NCBI GenBank assembly: GCA_000310025.1
Contig: FN648697.1
Location: 1-62,742, forward strand
Origin: Ectocarpus siliculosus
Taxonomy: Eukaryota > Sar > Phaeophyceae > Ectocarpales > Ectocarpaceae
Direction: 5' to 3'
DNA: 62,742 nucleotides
In this document: positions 38,885 through 47,559 of the stretch, one piece after another
Position numbering within the stretch: the first letter of the stretch is position 1
Layout of the letters: each line of letters begins with the position of its first letter
Translations under genes and position numbers: made by a program
The notes under the pieces: generated by a model
The model's database searches: none
What the model saw: only the letters and a program-made list of their open reading frames with translations
Told to the model about the DNA's origin: nothing

Positions 38885-39514
38885 TTATGACGTTTCCAAG
38901 TCACCCGGAAGATCCCACTGGTTGTTCGCGAGCAGTCGAGCGAGGCGCTGACAGATTTCTGCGCGCCGAAGAGAAGCTTTGATAGATGTAACGGACGCTT
39001 GCTTCGTTCCGTCGGTGGAGGAAAGGGCTGAGGCCAGGCGGAGACGCTCGTTAATGTCCGGGATAACATTTTCGACTGACTCTAAATCTTGGTCTAAGTC
39101 TGTTTGCGCTGGTGTTGCTCGAGCAACACCTCCGGTGGAATAATATCTTCGATACATGTCGTTGAGAATCCACGCCGTCAAAAAAGCATCATTGGCAGAA
39201 TGCAATGCTATATCATTATACCCTGCGGTTACCGTTCCGGAGTTTCCTTGCATCAAAGCATTTCTTTTTTCCTTGTTGGTTTTATACAATTGGGCAATTT
39301 TTAGTTTGAATTTTGCAACGGTCCAGCCTTTTAGTATAGCTTTGTCTCCGTCGAAGTACCGTCTTGCAAAGTAGTCTCGCTCGGCCACCTCCAGCTTAGC
39401 CATTGCTGCGTACAAGGGTGCCATTAAACCACCATTTCGGACGTTCTCCAGTTTAACGCGCGCCTCGTGCAAAGCTATTTCAGCATCCCCAAACGGCTCC
39501 GTCAGATACACCAT
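38885..39514 (-). CDS. Paralogue of the 20605 gene, intact
   Basis: About 209 residues from the ATG at 39512-39514 (MVYLTEPFGDAEIALHEARV). Mainly helical; conserved points with the 20605 copy are the start, YFARRYFDGDKAILKGW (residues about 45-65) and the end SLRRAEICQRLARLLANNQW, then DLPG. Compared with that copy it lacks about 28 N-terminal residues. No known domain. The two paralogues differ strongly (about 40-50% identity by eye), so the duplication is old and probably viral in origin. Confidence 0.7.
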   Translation of the reverse strand: MVYLTEPFGDAEIALHEARVKLENVRNGGLMAPLYAAMAKLEVAERDYFARRYFDGDKAILKGWTVAKFKLKIAQLYKTNKEKRNALMQGNSGTVTAGYNDIALHSANDAFLTAWILNDMYRRYYSTGGVARATPAQTDLDQDLESVENVIPDINERLRLASALSSTDGTKQASVTSIKASLRRAEICQRLARLLANNQWDLPGDLETS

Positions 39515-39562
39515 GCGCAAACTACACTTTATAGTTTTTGTTAGGGTGGATCTTCTCTCTTT

Positions 39563-42328
39563 TCAACGGCCTTTACCTTCTTCGCATAAATGGAGACACT
39601 TCACCCGCACCAAGTAGCCTGATGCCACGCTTGAAGTAGAGCCGTGTTCTTCGAGGAACTCCATCATCTTGCCTAGCCCGATCATGTCCATGCGCTCGAG
39701 CCCACCCATTTGCTTGTTTGTTACATTTAAATTCAAAGCAACACCCGTCTCTTCCCCAATCTCGACCAACTTCTTTGCGATGAAAAGTTCGACTAATGTT
39801 GGTATGCTCTGCGTAATAAAGGGTGCATCCAGAGTCCTGAAGTATTCCAAGACTTGGTGAAGGACACCGGAGTCGAGAATCGCCAGCGAGTGCACACCTC
39901 TCACTCTTTCAGCCGGAATCCCTGTGATTCTTTCGATGTTCGCCATGATCTCCCTCTTTTCAACCCGAGCTCGCTCCTGCTTTTCTTCGCCAGGTGTCTT
40001 GCCCGTCTTTCGTTGAAGGATGGCTTTCCAACTGGCCAAGAATCGGGGAACCCCAGTCTTTTTTGGAAAGGATTTGATGTGCTCGATAAATTTCTCCAGG
40101 TCGTCGATGCCTAAGCTGTTGGCATCAATTTTATCGGGTTTCATTTGAGCGAAGTCGATCCCGATCTCGCCTCCGATCTCAAACAGTTCCTTGCGCCACA
40201 TTGCTAGTTTCAGAATGGCTTTCAGCGTGGGCACCTGGCCGTTTTTCATCTCGTCCAGAGTCTCGAGATACTGCGACAACCTCTCGAGGACGTCGTGGTC
40301 GAGTTGGTCGAGTTGTGCAACGGCATCCCTCCTGCCCAGCTGAATCCTACTCAAACCCGTGATTTTCTGGATGGTGTCCCACATGTCGTTGTCGCCTGTT
40401 TTTTTGCGCACGCCCTTCGCCCTAGCCTCTCGGACGTGTTGACGCTTTTCAGCCTGAGCCTTGGCCCGATCTAGACCTTTCTGCCTCGCCGATGCCTTTT
40501 TGGTGACCACATCTGCCTTTGCTTTTTTCGCCGCGGCCTTCGCATTGGCACTCTCAACGGCGTTCTTCTTCTCAAGCGCAAGTTGCGCGTGTTTCAGAGC
40601 CAGTGCTTTTCGTTCCTTTTTTTTGCGCGCGTCTTGGCGTTGTTTCTGATCTGCGGCCACTCGGGCGGCGTTCGTCGCACGCTGCTTGTCCCTCGCCTCT
40701 GCCGCCTTTTCCTGGTTCGCCAGTTCTGTCTGTTCACGACGATGGCTTTCTTTCATTCTCTCGAGTTTGGCAGCTTCCTTCTGTTTCTTCGCTAACATTT
40801 TGCGTTCCTCTACCCGGGCAACATTCTCTCTCTGTCTCGCCGCTTCTTTTTGTTTCTCCCGGAAGTCACGTTTCTGTTTTTCCGTCTTCTTCCGCAGTAC
40901 TTCGCTCTCATTCTCATCCGTCACTTCCGCTAGCCGACGAGCGGCAGCTTTCTCCATCTCGGCCATTCTCTTGGCTTCTGCTGTTTTTCTCTTGGCCTCT
41001 TCGGTGACGAGTTGTCTCTGCCGATCCTTTCGTGCCTTGAATTCCTGTTTGTCGCGCTTTCCTTTCTCTTCCAGCATCACCTTCTGCTTGGCCACCTTGG
41101 CGGCCCTCCTCGCAATCTCACCCCTCTCCTTTTTCGCGCGAGCCTTCTCAAACTCCAGTCGCGCTTTATTGGCAGCTGCATTCTTTTCATCCCGTTTCAT
41201 TTGCACAAGAGCCTGCTTCCTTTCCTTCTCGGCTCTCCTCTTCGCGTCCAACATTGCTTTTTTGCGACTCTCCTCGTCTTTTAGTTGCTTTGCTTTTTGC
41301 GAAGCAGCTTTGATTTTGCTCTCCTTCAGTGACCTCAGGGCAGCCTCCTCTTTCTTTCTCGCTTCCCTTTCAGCCCGATTTTTCGCATCCGTCGCCTTCT
41401 TCTCTGAATCTATTCGCTTCTTTTCGGCACTGATATCGCGTTTGATCTTGGCAGCCACCCTTTTTTGCACAGCCATGTTTTTCTTTATACTGGCGGTTTT
41501 CCTAAACTTTGATTGGTTTTCGAGTATTTTCTGTCGGGCCTGTACCCTTTTTAGCTGTTGAACCAGTGATTTCAGCGTGTCTGTGTTCTTCGAAGTTGAC
41601 ACGAGACGTTGTACATGGGACAGCATCTGCGAGTCGGGGCCCTCGAGTGTTCTGGCCCACGGCGTGGGGTCCCCCGATTCGTTGTGCATAAAGGTGATCG
41701 GACCCTTACATCTCTCCATGAGGTTGATGAGCGACAGAATCGGAATTCTCAGCGAGAAGTTCGACGTGAAAAAATAGCTGAAATAGTTCATGCGTCCAGG
41801 CAACAGTCTACCTAAGTCGATGTCCATATCGACCTCGAGAGTAATTCTCATTATCGACTCACCATAATAGTCATAAAGCAGTGCGTCTTCTTCAAAACTC
41901 GAATTTATTGTCATTTTGAGATTGATGTCCCGTGGCTTATATTTCTTCGCCAATTGGCGTAAACACTTTCCATGTATCCCTTCGGCACACACATTATCTT
42001 GATAATAATCGGTCCTTGACTCATTTGTGTCGGGTAATATCGTCAAGTTGACTGTTGGGTTGTGAGAGTGAAAGATGTGACCGTCGTACACGAGAGAGCT
42101 TGGATCATAACCAGTGACTTCTCTGATAAAGTTGGGCATGAAACGATCCGCCCTGTGGAAATGCAACACTGTTGCAGCCAGGATGAATTTCTGGTCTACC
42201 CTAAGCAAAAAAATTGGCGGACGATACTTCGCACCAATTGGCAGCCATTCGTATTCTTCATCGTCGCTCTCGGAAGAATCGATAAGCCAAGAATCGTCGC
42301 TCTCGGAAGAATCGTCAAGCCACTGCAT
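39563..42328 (-). CDS. Large Lys/Arg/Ala/Glu-rich coiled-coil protein
   Basis: About 921 residues from the ATG at 42326-42328. The N-terminus is acidic (DDSSESDDSWLIDSSESDD, encoded by a 30-bp direct duplication at about 42265-42325), followed by a globular region to about residue 250. Residues about 265-640 are one very long charged helix (QKRVAAKIKRDISAEKKR; KKTEKQKRDFREKQKEAARQ; RDKQRATNAARVAADQKQRQ). Residues 650-920 are helical and mixed. This is the longest gene in the window and is intact. A structural or scaffolding role is likely; no catalytic motif is seen. Confidence 0.8.
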   Translation of the reverse strand: MQWLDDSSESDDSWLIDSSESDDEEYEWLPIGAKYRPPIFLLRVDQKFILAATVLHFHRADRFMPNFIREVTGYDPSSLVYDGHIFHSHNPTVNLTILPDTNESRTDYYQDNVCAEGIHGKCLRQLAKKYKPRDINLKMTINSSFEEDALLYDYYGESIMRITLEVDMDIDLGRLLPGRMNYFSYFFTSNFSLRIPILSLINLMERCKGPITFMHNESGDPTPWARTLEGPDSQMLSHVQRLVSTSKNTDTLKSLVQQLKRVQARQKILENQSKFRKTASIKKNMAVQKRVAAKIKRDISAEKKRIDSEKKATDAKNRAEREARKKEEAALRSLKESKIKAASQKAKQLKDEESRKKAMLDAKRRAEKERKQALVQMKRDEKNAAANKARLEFEKARAKKERGEIARRAAKVAKQKVMLEEKGKRDKQEFKARKDRQRQLVTEEAKRKTAEAKRMAEMEKAAARRLAEVTDENESEVLRKKTEKQKRDFREKQKEAARQRENVARVEERKMLAKKQKEAAKLERMKESHRREQTELANQEKAAEARDKQRATNAARVAADQKQRQDARKKKERKALALKHAQLALEKKNAVESANAKAAAKKAKADVVTKKASARQKGLDRAKAQAEKRQHVREARAKGVRKKTGDNDMWDTIQKITGLSRIQLGRRDAVAQLDQLDHDVLERLSQYLETLDEMKNGQVPTLKAILKLAMWRKELFEIGGEIGIDFAQMKPDKIDANSLGIDDLEKFIEHIKSFPKKTGVPRFLASWKAILQRKTGKTPGEEKQERARVEKREIMANIERITGIPAERVRGVHSLAILDSGVLHQVLEYFRTLDAPFITQSIPTLVELFIAKKLVEIGEETGVALNLNVTNKQMGGLERMDMIGLGKMMEFLEEHGSTSSVASGYLVRVKCLHLCEEGKGR

Positions 42329-42401
42329 GTCGTGTATTGACCACCCAACATCAAAACAAACTGTATTCTTACCCGTTTGTCGTGCCACCTATTTTTCAAT
42401 A

Positions 42402-42479
42402 ATCGCCAAAGTGGGAATCGAACTCGGGTCGGGTAATTGTTTGGCGCACGGAACAGCACCACACCTGAACCATGGCGAT
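42402..42479 (-). tRNA. tRNA-like sequence (pseudo-tRNA or tRNA-derived element)
   Basis: On the minus strand a perfect 7-bp acceptor stem (atcgcca / tggcgat) encloses an A-box-like tggttcaggtgtgg and a B-box-like gagttcgattccc. The T stem (ccgag against cccac) and the anticodon arm (tgtt/aaca with an oversized loop) do not pair properly, so it is probably not a working tRNA. It lies in the 220-bp gap between two viral genes. Confidence 0.4.
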
Positions 42480-42549
42480 CGATTGCCGAAGATAAATAAA
42501 TCATTTCTGCCTTCGTTTGTGCCGGGGTACAGCAGCAGCCACGAGCTAG

Positions 42550-43053
42550 CTAGCACGGGTGTTGCGGCGCGACGCACCTCATCCTACCGGCACCAGTGAG
42601 CCGGTGGTTTCTGGTCAGGAACTTGTGTTGCCAACACAAGGGCTGCCCGACGCACGACCTTCTGGAGCACAATTTTCCCGAACGCAAAACAACGTTGCAC
42701 ATGATCGTCGGGGGAAACATCAACCTCAGCAACCTCACCTCGGCGTCTCTGATCGCCGCACGGCGCTCAGCGACCACGCCGGGGGCGATGGCATGCCCGA
42801 TGTATATCTCGGGGTGTGTTTCCAAGTATTGCAACTGATTGTTTCGGAGCCTCGCTCTTCTTGCAACATTTTGTACAGTGTTTTCGGGCGGTCCTGGGAG
42901 TGGTGGGAAATCTTCTAAAATTTTTCTTGCCTGTTCCCTGCGCTGTAGCCTCTTGTTCACCACCTGCGCAGTGTTGACCGAGTTCTCGTTCAACAAGGGA
43001 AGAGCCATTGTTTTCGCGTGGTCCATCAATAACAGTGTCGTCAACTTAAGCAT
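42550..43053 (-). CDS. Small protein with C-terminal Cys/His cluster
   Basis: 167 residues, ATG at 43051-43053. A basic helical middle (KRLQRREQARKILEDFPPLP; ARRARLRNNQLQYLETHPE) precedes CNVVLRSGKLCSRRSCVGQP, LCWQHK, a C...C...C...C-x2-H spacing typical of small zinc knuckles seen in giant-virus hypothetical proteins. Function unknown; zinc binding is inferred. It is divergent from the transposase gene, with only 38 bp between the starts. Confidence 0.65.
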   Translation of the reverse strand: MLKLTTLLLMDHAKTMALPLLNENSVNTAQVVNKRLQRREQARKILEDFPPLPGPPENTVQNVARRARLRNNQLQYLETHPEIYIGHAIAPGVVAERRAAIRDAEVRLLRLMFPPTIMCNVVLRSGKLCSRRSCVGQPLCWQHKFLTRNHRLTGAGRMRCVAPQHPC

Positions 43054-43091
43054 GTTGGAAACTTAAATGTTTTTCATGATAAACCAAGAAT

Positions 43092-44217
43092 ATGACTCAA
43101 CCGATGTCTCCTGAAATATACAATGCATTTAAAAAGTGCGACGGACAGTGGATGCAGAGACGACGAAAGCTAGATACATCTTCCCTTTTCTACACGCTCA
43201 CCAAGTGTTGTATTCAAGAGAGAGGTGTCGCTCACATACTGAGGATGGAAAACGAACAGTACTCATCCCAGGCGATACATTCGGCCAGGAAACTAAACCG
43301 GTTCTTGCCACGAGGACCACATGAACCACGTGTATTCGCCGTAGATGGTTCGAAAGTGCACGTGCACCCTTCGTTCATCGGGGCTGGCTATAAGACTCGG
43401 ACGAACGATCAACCGGTGGCGCGTCCCGCGAAAAGACCTCTTGTCATGCTTTCTTCGATGGTGGACGTTAAAACGAAAGCGTGTGTGGACTTTGAGCTCA
43501 CGAAACACTTTAATGAAAGAAAGGCAGCCATTGCGATGCTCCGAAGTGTGCAGAAAGGGGATACTCTGGTGTTTGACAGAGGCTACTACTCCAAGAACTT
43601 GCTACGAAGCGTTCATGACTCTCATGCGCTTGGGGTTTGGCGACTGAAGATAAATGCGTTCAAAGGCACCAGGTCTTTCTTCAACTCTTGTCACACGGAA
43701 GCAACGTGCCTTATTCTTGGTGTCAGGGCGCGTCTCTTGAAGTATTTCATTTCTGGTAAAACATATGTTTGCCTGACGAACGATCTATCGCTTTCTCGGA
43801 GGGATATCAAGGTCATGTACGCGTCGAGGTGGAGGGTGGAGGAATCCTTCAAACGATTGAAATCAAACCTCAAACTTGAGAAAGCACATGCAAAAACTCC
43901 GGCTCTTTATATCCAGGAGGTGGACGCACGGGTCTTGTTACACAATCACACTGCGGCTCCAAAAAAGGATGAAGGAACCATCGTATATATACACACTTGA
44001 TACGTACGTGAAGCACATTCTCCATAACGTCAAAAATGTGTCGGCAAAGTACGCGAGACTTGGACCAGTGATGGAGCACCGAAGTCGAATATTGCGTAAT
44101 CCCACGCATCCAGACGTGTCAAATCGTTCTTGCAATGATCTCTCACCACCAATCACGTCCTCGCGGGGCGCGCGCCATCCCGACCAATCATGTTTTGCCG
44201 CATCTCCAGTGTTCTAG
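43092..44217 (+). CDS. IS4-type DDE transposase, C-terminus frameshifted
   Basis: 302 residues to a TGA at 43998-44000. Catalytic triad: Asp in FAVDGSKVHVH (about residue 79), Asp in VFDRGYYSKNL (about 160), Glu in YASRWRVEESFKRLKSNL (about 254), the last being the Y-x2-R-x3-E-x6-K signature of the IS4 family. After the run of A at 43959-43965 the frame diverges, and a fitting C-terminal text (TLDTYVKHILHNVKNVSAKY) continues in the next frame to 44217, so a 1-bp indel there is likely. A remnant of the same gene lies at 11051-11272. I see no certain terminal inverted repeats. All three catalytic residues are intact. Confidence 0.85.
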
Positions 44218-44266
44218 AACTACTTGCCAAAGTTTCCTCCAAAGATGAGAGGTGTAAACCTTGCAA

Positions 44267-46294
44267 ATGGGCTCACAACTCATCATGGTCCAGCCATCTT
44301 CAGACGGAAACCCGCGTGAGAAGAAAAAACGCAAGACGGCAACACCCGATGCATCGCCCAAGACCGTCCCGGACTTTCTACAAACTGTGGGAAGACTCTA
44401 TCCTACAAAGTATCTCCCTGCATCAGGGAAGCTTCCGAAAATGTTCAAAGGAACTTTCTGCTGCCGGCTTTTCTCGAAGGTGAGGTTCGGAGAGGAAGTC
44501 TCTCAGCTCTTGCGAACAAGGACGGTAACTGTCGGCTTTCAGTCAGCAACAACTTACGAAAACCGCGACACCTTCCAGAAGAAAGTCGATGAGGCGATCG
44601 ATCACTTTTCCCGGGAAAGAGTATTGGCCTCCCTTTTCGCAAACTTCTACTTCATGGAACGCCTCCGAGACGGATCAATCATCCCCGAGCCAGATGAAAA
44701 CTTTTACAACTCTTGCTTGTCATCATGCATCAAAAGTGCCGGAGGCGGCCTCAACGAGGCGATGTACCCTCTACTGATCGTGCCGGCCATGTGGAAAACC
44801 CGACCTCTCTCGCCCAACACACTGGTTTGCGGCATCAGCGCTTTCCTCGGAATCACATCTATATGTGGCTTTTCCACCTATCACCTCTTCGGTTTTGCGT
44901 CGATCGTCGGAGTGTATGGTCTGCTTGTTGGAGTCAGTGCATGTATTGATCAGTTCCAAGCAAGTCTCGTCCAGCTTGCGTGCACAGGATCAATCCTAGG
45001 GTTCACGGCGGCCGGCCGAGGACCTTTTGTGCATGTTGTCAAGAATGGTGAAACAGAAGAGGTGTTGATAGGTACTCAAATGGGAATCGCGGCTCTGTTG
45101 GCCTTGAACGCATTCGTGGTCATTCTGGTCTCACTACTCCGCGATCTGCAGACGTTCGAGAGGATCTCTCGTTGTCAAGCAGAAGAGCTGGCCGAGAGAC
45201 AGACCCTTGACCTATACCGGATCGGGCACGATATGAAAAACAATGCAACTTTAATCCAGGCAGTATGCGAGGTGCCCGATGCGGACAACAGAATTCTGGA
45301 AACTGTCAAGTCCATAAACATTCTGGGTAACGTGCTAGTGTCTGATATGGTGGACATGGTCAACGGCAAGCAAGCACATCGTGTTGTCCCCAAAGAAGAT
45401 GTTGACGTTACAGAACTGTTGAACGTCTATTCCATGGTCGGTACGGGAATGCTGCTGTTGGAGGGAAAGGACAAGGACGTCACAGTGGGCGTGCGAATCG
45501 CCGGCAGCGAAAAATTCGAAGTATACACCAACAGGGAGCGCCTCCATCAAATAATGTGTAACTTGCTGAGCAACGCCGTGAAGTACACACAGACCGGGAA
45601 AATCGTTCTGGTCGCCGGGTGTTGTTCGGAAAACACCGTTGAGATTCGCGTCGTGGACAGCGGAATCGGTCTATGTGAGGCAGACGTTTGCAGAGTTTTT
45701 GATCTTTTTTTCAGGAGCAGACGAGCATCACAGATCAGTTCGGGAACTGGCCTTGGTTTGTCCAACGTGAGAAACATTTGTGACGCGATAGGCGCGAAGA
45801 TAGGAGTTTCGAGTCCCGGCGAGGGAAAAGGATGCACGTTCACGCTTGTGTTGCCACGAAGACGTCGCAGCATCTTCTCCGGTCACGGGCAGATATCGAT
45901 GCAATTTTCGTTTCGCGTTCTGGCGATGGACGATTCAATCGTGATCCTGAGACTGTTGTCGAAATATTTTACTTCGTTTGGTTGCGAGGTTGTGAATGCG
46001 TGTTCGGCCGAAGAGTCTCGTGCTCTTCTTGGTCAACCAAACCAAGAAAAGTTTGATGTGGTCATCACCGACAGCTTCATGGGAGACGAAACGGGGATAG
46101 ATGTTATTCACAGCTTGCGGAGAGGTGCTGTAAGGGGATTACCAAGTGATTTGCCATGCATTCTTTGCAGCGGAGACAGTCACGAGTTCGACGACCCCAG
46201 AACTGTTTCGATCACGAAACCTTTCTCGTCGGCCGACATTGCTGATGCTCTGAACATTTTTGCGACGTCAGACGTTAGAGAGCAACGAGTCTAA
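44267..46294 (+). CDS. Hybrid sensor histidine kinase
   Basis: 675 residues from the ATG at 44267. Residues 1-180: cytosolic, unknown. About 183-295: four or five hydrophobic helices (LVCGISAFLGITSICG, IVGVYGLLVGVSA, GIAALLALNAFVVILVSLL). His321 in the phospho-acceptor box IGHDMKNN. The ATP-binding domain has N box MCNLLSNAVKYT (about 430-441), G1 VDSGIGL (463-469) and G2 SSGTGLGLSNV (491-501). The receiver domain covers 550-665, with acidic DD (555-556), the phospho-acceptor Asp602 (VITDSFMGDETG) and Lys651 (ITKPFS). All key residues are kept. Hybrid kinases are a hallmark of phaeoviruses; the signal sensed is unknown. The gene is intact. Confidence 0.93.
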   Translation: MGSQLIMVQPSSDGNPREKKKRKTATPDASPKTVPDFLQTVGRLYPTKYLPASGKLPKMFKGTFCCRLFSKVRFGEEVSQLLRTRTVTVGFQSATTYENRDTFQKKVDEAIDHFSRERVLASLFANFYFMERLRDGSIIPEPDENFYNSCLSSCIKSAGGGLNEAMYPLLIVPAMWKTRPLSPNTLVCGISAFLGITSICGFSTYHLFGFASIVGVYGLLVGVSACIDQFQASLVQLACTGSILGFTAAGRGPFVHVVKNGETEEVLIGTQMGIAALLALNAFVVILVSLLRDLQTFERISRCQAEELAERQTLDLYRIGHDMKNNATLIQAVCEVPDADNRILETVKSINILGNVLVSDMVDMVNGKQAHRVVPKEDVDVTELLNVYSMVGTGMLLLEGKDKDVTVGVRIAGSEKFEVYTNRERLHQIMCNLLSNAVKYTQTGKIVLVAGCCSENTVEIRVVDSGIGLCEADVCRVFDLFFRSRRASQISSGTGLGLSNVRNICDAIGAKIGVSSPGEGKGCTFTLVLPRRRRSIFSGHGQISMQFSFRVLAMDDSIVILRLLSKYFTSFGCEVVNACSAEESRALLGQPNQEKFDVVITDSFMGDETGIDVIHSLRRGAVRGLPSDLPCILCSGDSHEFDDPRTVSITKPFSSADIADALNIFATSDVREQRV

Positions 46295-46480
46295 CCTACC
46301 TGGTCACGCTTGAAGAGTTGCGGAAATACGAAGAAAATAAAAACATTTTATCAATATAAATGCTCTATTGCCTCCTCTATTTGCTCTGTCCTCCAATGTA
46401 CCACGACCTCTTCGTGGCCGATCGGAAACCAACTTATCAATTTCACACTCATCCGCCGCGCGACGAGTTCAAGGACGTCT

Positions 46481-47539
46481 ATGAAGACAGCCCCGTGCTT
46501 CACGACATTCAACTGTAAATTTTGTAAATTTTGTTTCGTGAGACAACAGTCTGATCCAACCCCCATGCACCCCGATATCGAGCATCGGTTGACATCCATG
46601 TCGCGCCACGGCGACATCCCGCACCTCCTCTTCCACGGCCCACGAGGATCGGGCAAGATGACGCTAGTCAGACACCTTTTAGAGAAACTGTATGGTCCGG
46701 GCGTAAACAGAGTGACCACCGAAAAACGCGTGGTGGAGACAGCCTCGTCAAAGCATACGATCGAGATCGACGTTCGCGTATCCAACTACCACATCGAGAT
46801 GGAACCGAGCGACGCCGGTGCCAACGACACGTATGTGGTGCAGCACGCCATCAAGGAGATGGCCAACAACGGGTCCATCGCCGCCGTCTTCAACAATTGT
46901 GGCGTGACGCACAAGACGATCGTGTTGCGCGGCTCCGGCAATTTAAGTAAGCAGGCGCAGGCGGGCCTGCGAAGGACGATGGAGAAGTTCACCGCCTCGT
47001 GTCGATTGGTGTTGGTGTCGACCTTTGCCTCGAGAGTTATCGAGCCTCTGCGTTCGCGGTGTGTCTTGATCCGTGTGCCACTTCCTAGTGCGGAAAACTT
47101 GGCGGCGGCTATTGAGATCGATGACAAGGCGTTGGTTTCGCAAATTGTGGAAAGCTCGGGGAGGTCCATTTCTCGAGCGATATTCATGGCCAAGGCGGGC
47201 AGCGCCGACAAGATGGTGTGGGTAAAGTACACCGAATCCATCTGTAAAGGTGTTTTTCTGGAGCAGAGTCCGCGAAAGTTGATTGATGTCAGGGATAGCT
47301 TGAACGAACTGTTGGTAGCAGGAGTGCCAGCCTCCATTATTTTGAAACCGCTGATGCATGGGTTGATCTCCCATCCAATTTTGGACGGGGAGGATGGTGT
47401 CAAGCGTGAGATTGTCAAGCGGGCCGCGGTTTACGAGCACCGGATCTGTATTGGATCGAAATATAATTTGCATTTAGAGGCATACATTGCTTCGTTCATG
47501 GACTTGTACAAGAAACACACCGTCAACCAGTTCTCGTAA
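46481..47539 (+). CDS. Replication factor C small-subunit-like protein (RFC3-type), Walker B lost
   Basis: About 352 residues from the ATG at 46481 (46565 is an alternative). The AAA+ core shows Walker A GPRGSGKM, then the RFC3-type text VSNYHIEMEPSDAGANDTYV, GLRRTMEKF and the SRC motif LRSRCVLIRVP. The expected Walker B/DE box before SKQAQAGLRRTMEKF reads VLRGSGNL, without the acidic pair. ATP may therefore still bind but not be hydrolysed. In eukaryotes this subunit is one of the small clamp-loader subunits that load PCNA; the viral copy presumably served viral replication. The N-terminal part is doubtful: another frame from an ATG at 46396 has an LFVADRKPTY resembling the RFC start. Confidence 0.85.
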   Translation: MKTAPCFTTFNCKFCKFCFVRQQSDPTPMHPDIEHRLTSMSRHGDIPHLLFHGPRGSGKMTLVRHLLEKLYGPGVNRVTTEKRVVETASSKHTIEIDVRVSNYHIEMEPSDAGANDTYVVQHAIKEMANNGSIAAVFNNCGVTHKTIVLRGSGNLSKQAQAGLRRTMEKFTASCRLVLVSTFASRVIEPLRSRCVLIRVPLPSAENLAAAIEIDDKALVSQIVESSGRSISRAIFMAKAGSADKMVWVKYTESICKGVFLEQSPRKLIDVRDSLNELLVAGVPASIILKPLMHGLISHPILDGEDGVKREIVKRAAVYEHRICIGSKYNLHLEAYIASFMDLYKKHTVNQFS

Positions 47540-47559
47540 TTTTTTTGTGGGTTTAGTGT

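Noticed and set aside
40461-41561. Long Ser/Phe/Leu-rich plus-strand frames
   Set aside because: They are antisense to the Lys/Glu/Ala-rich coiled coil; the mirror composition explains them.
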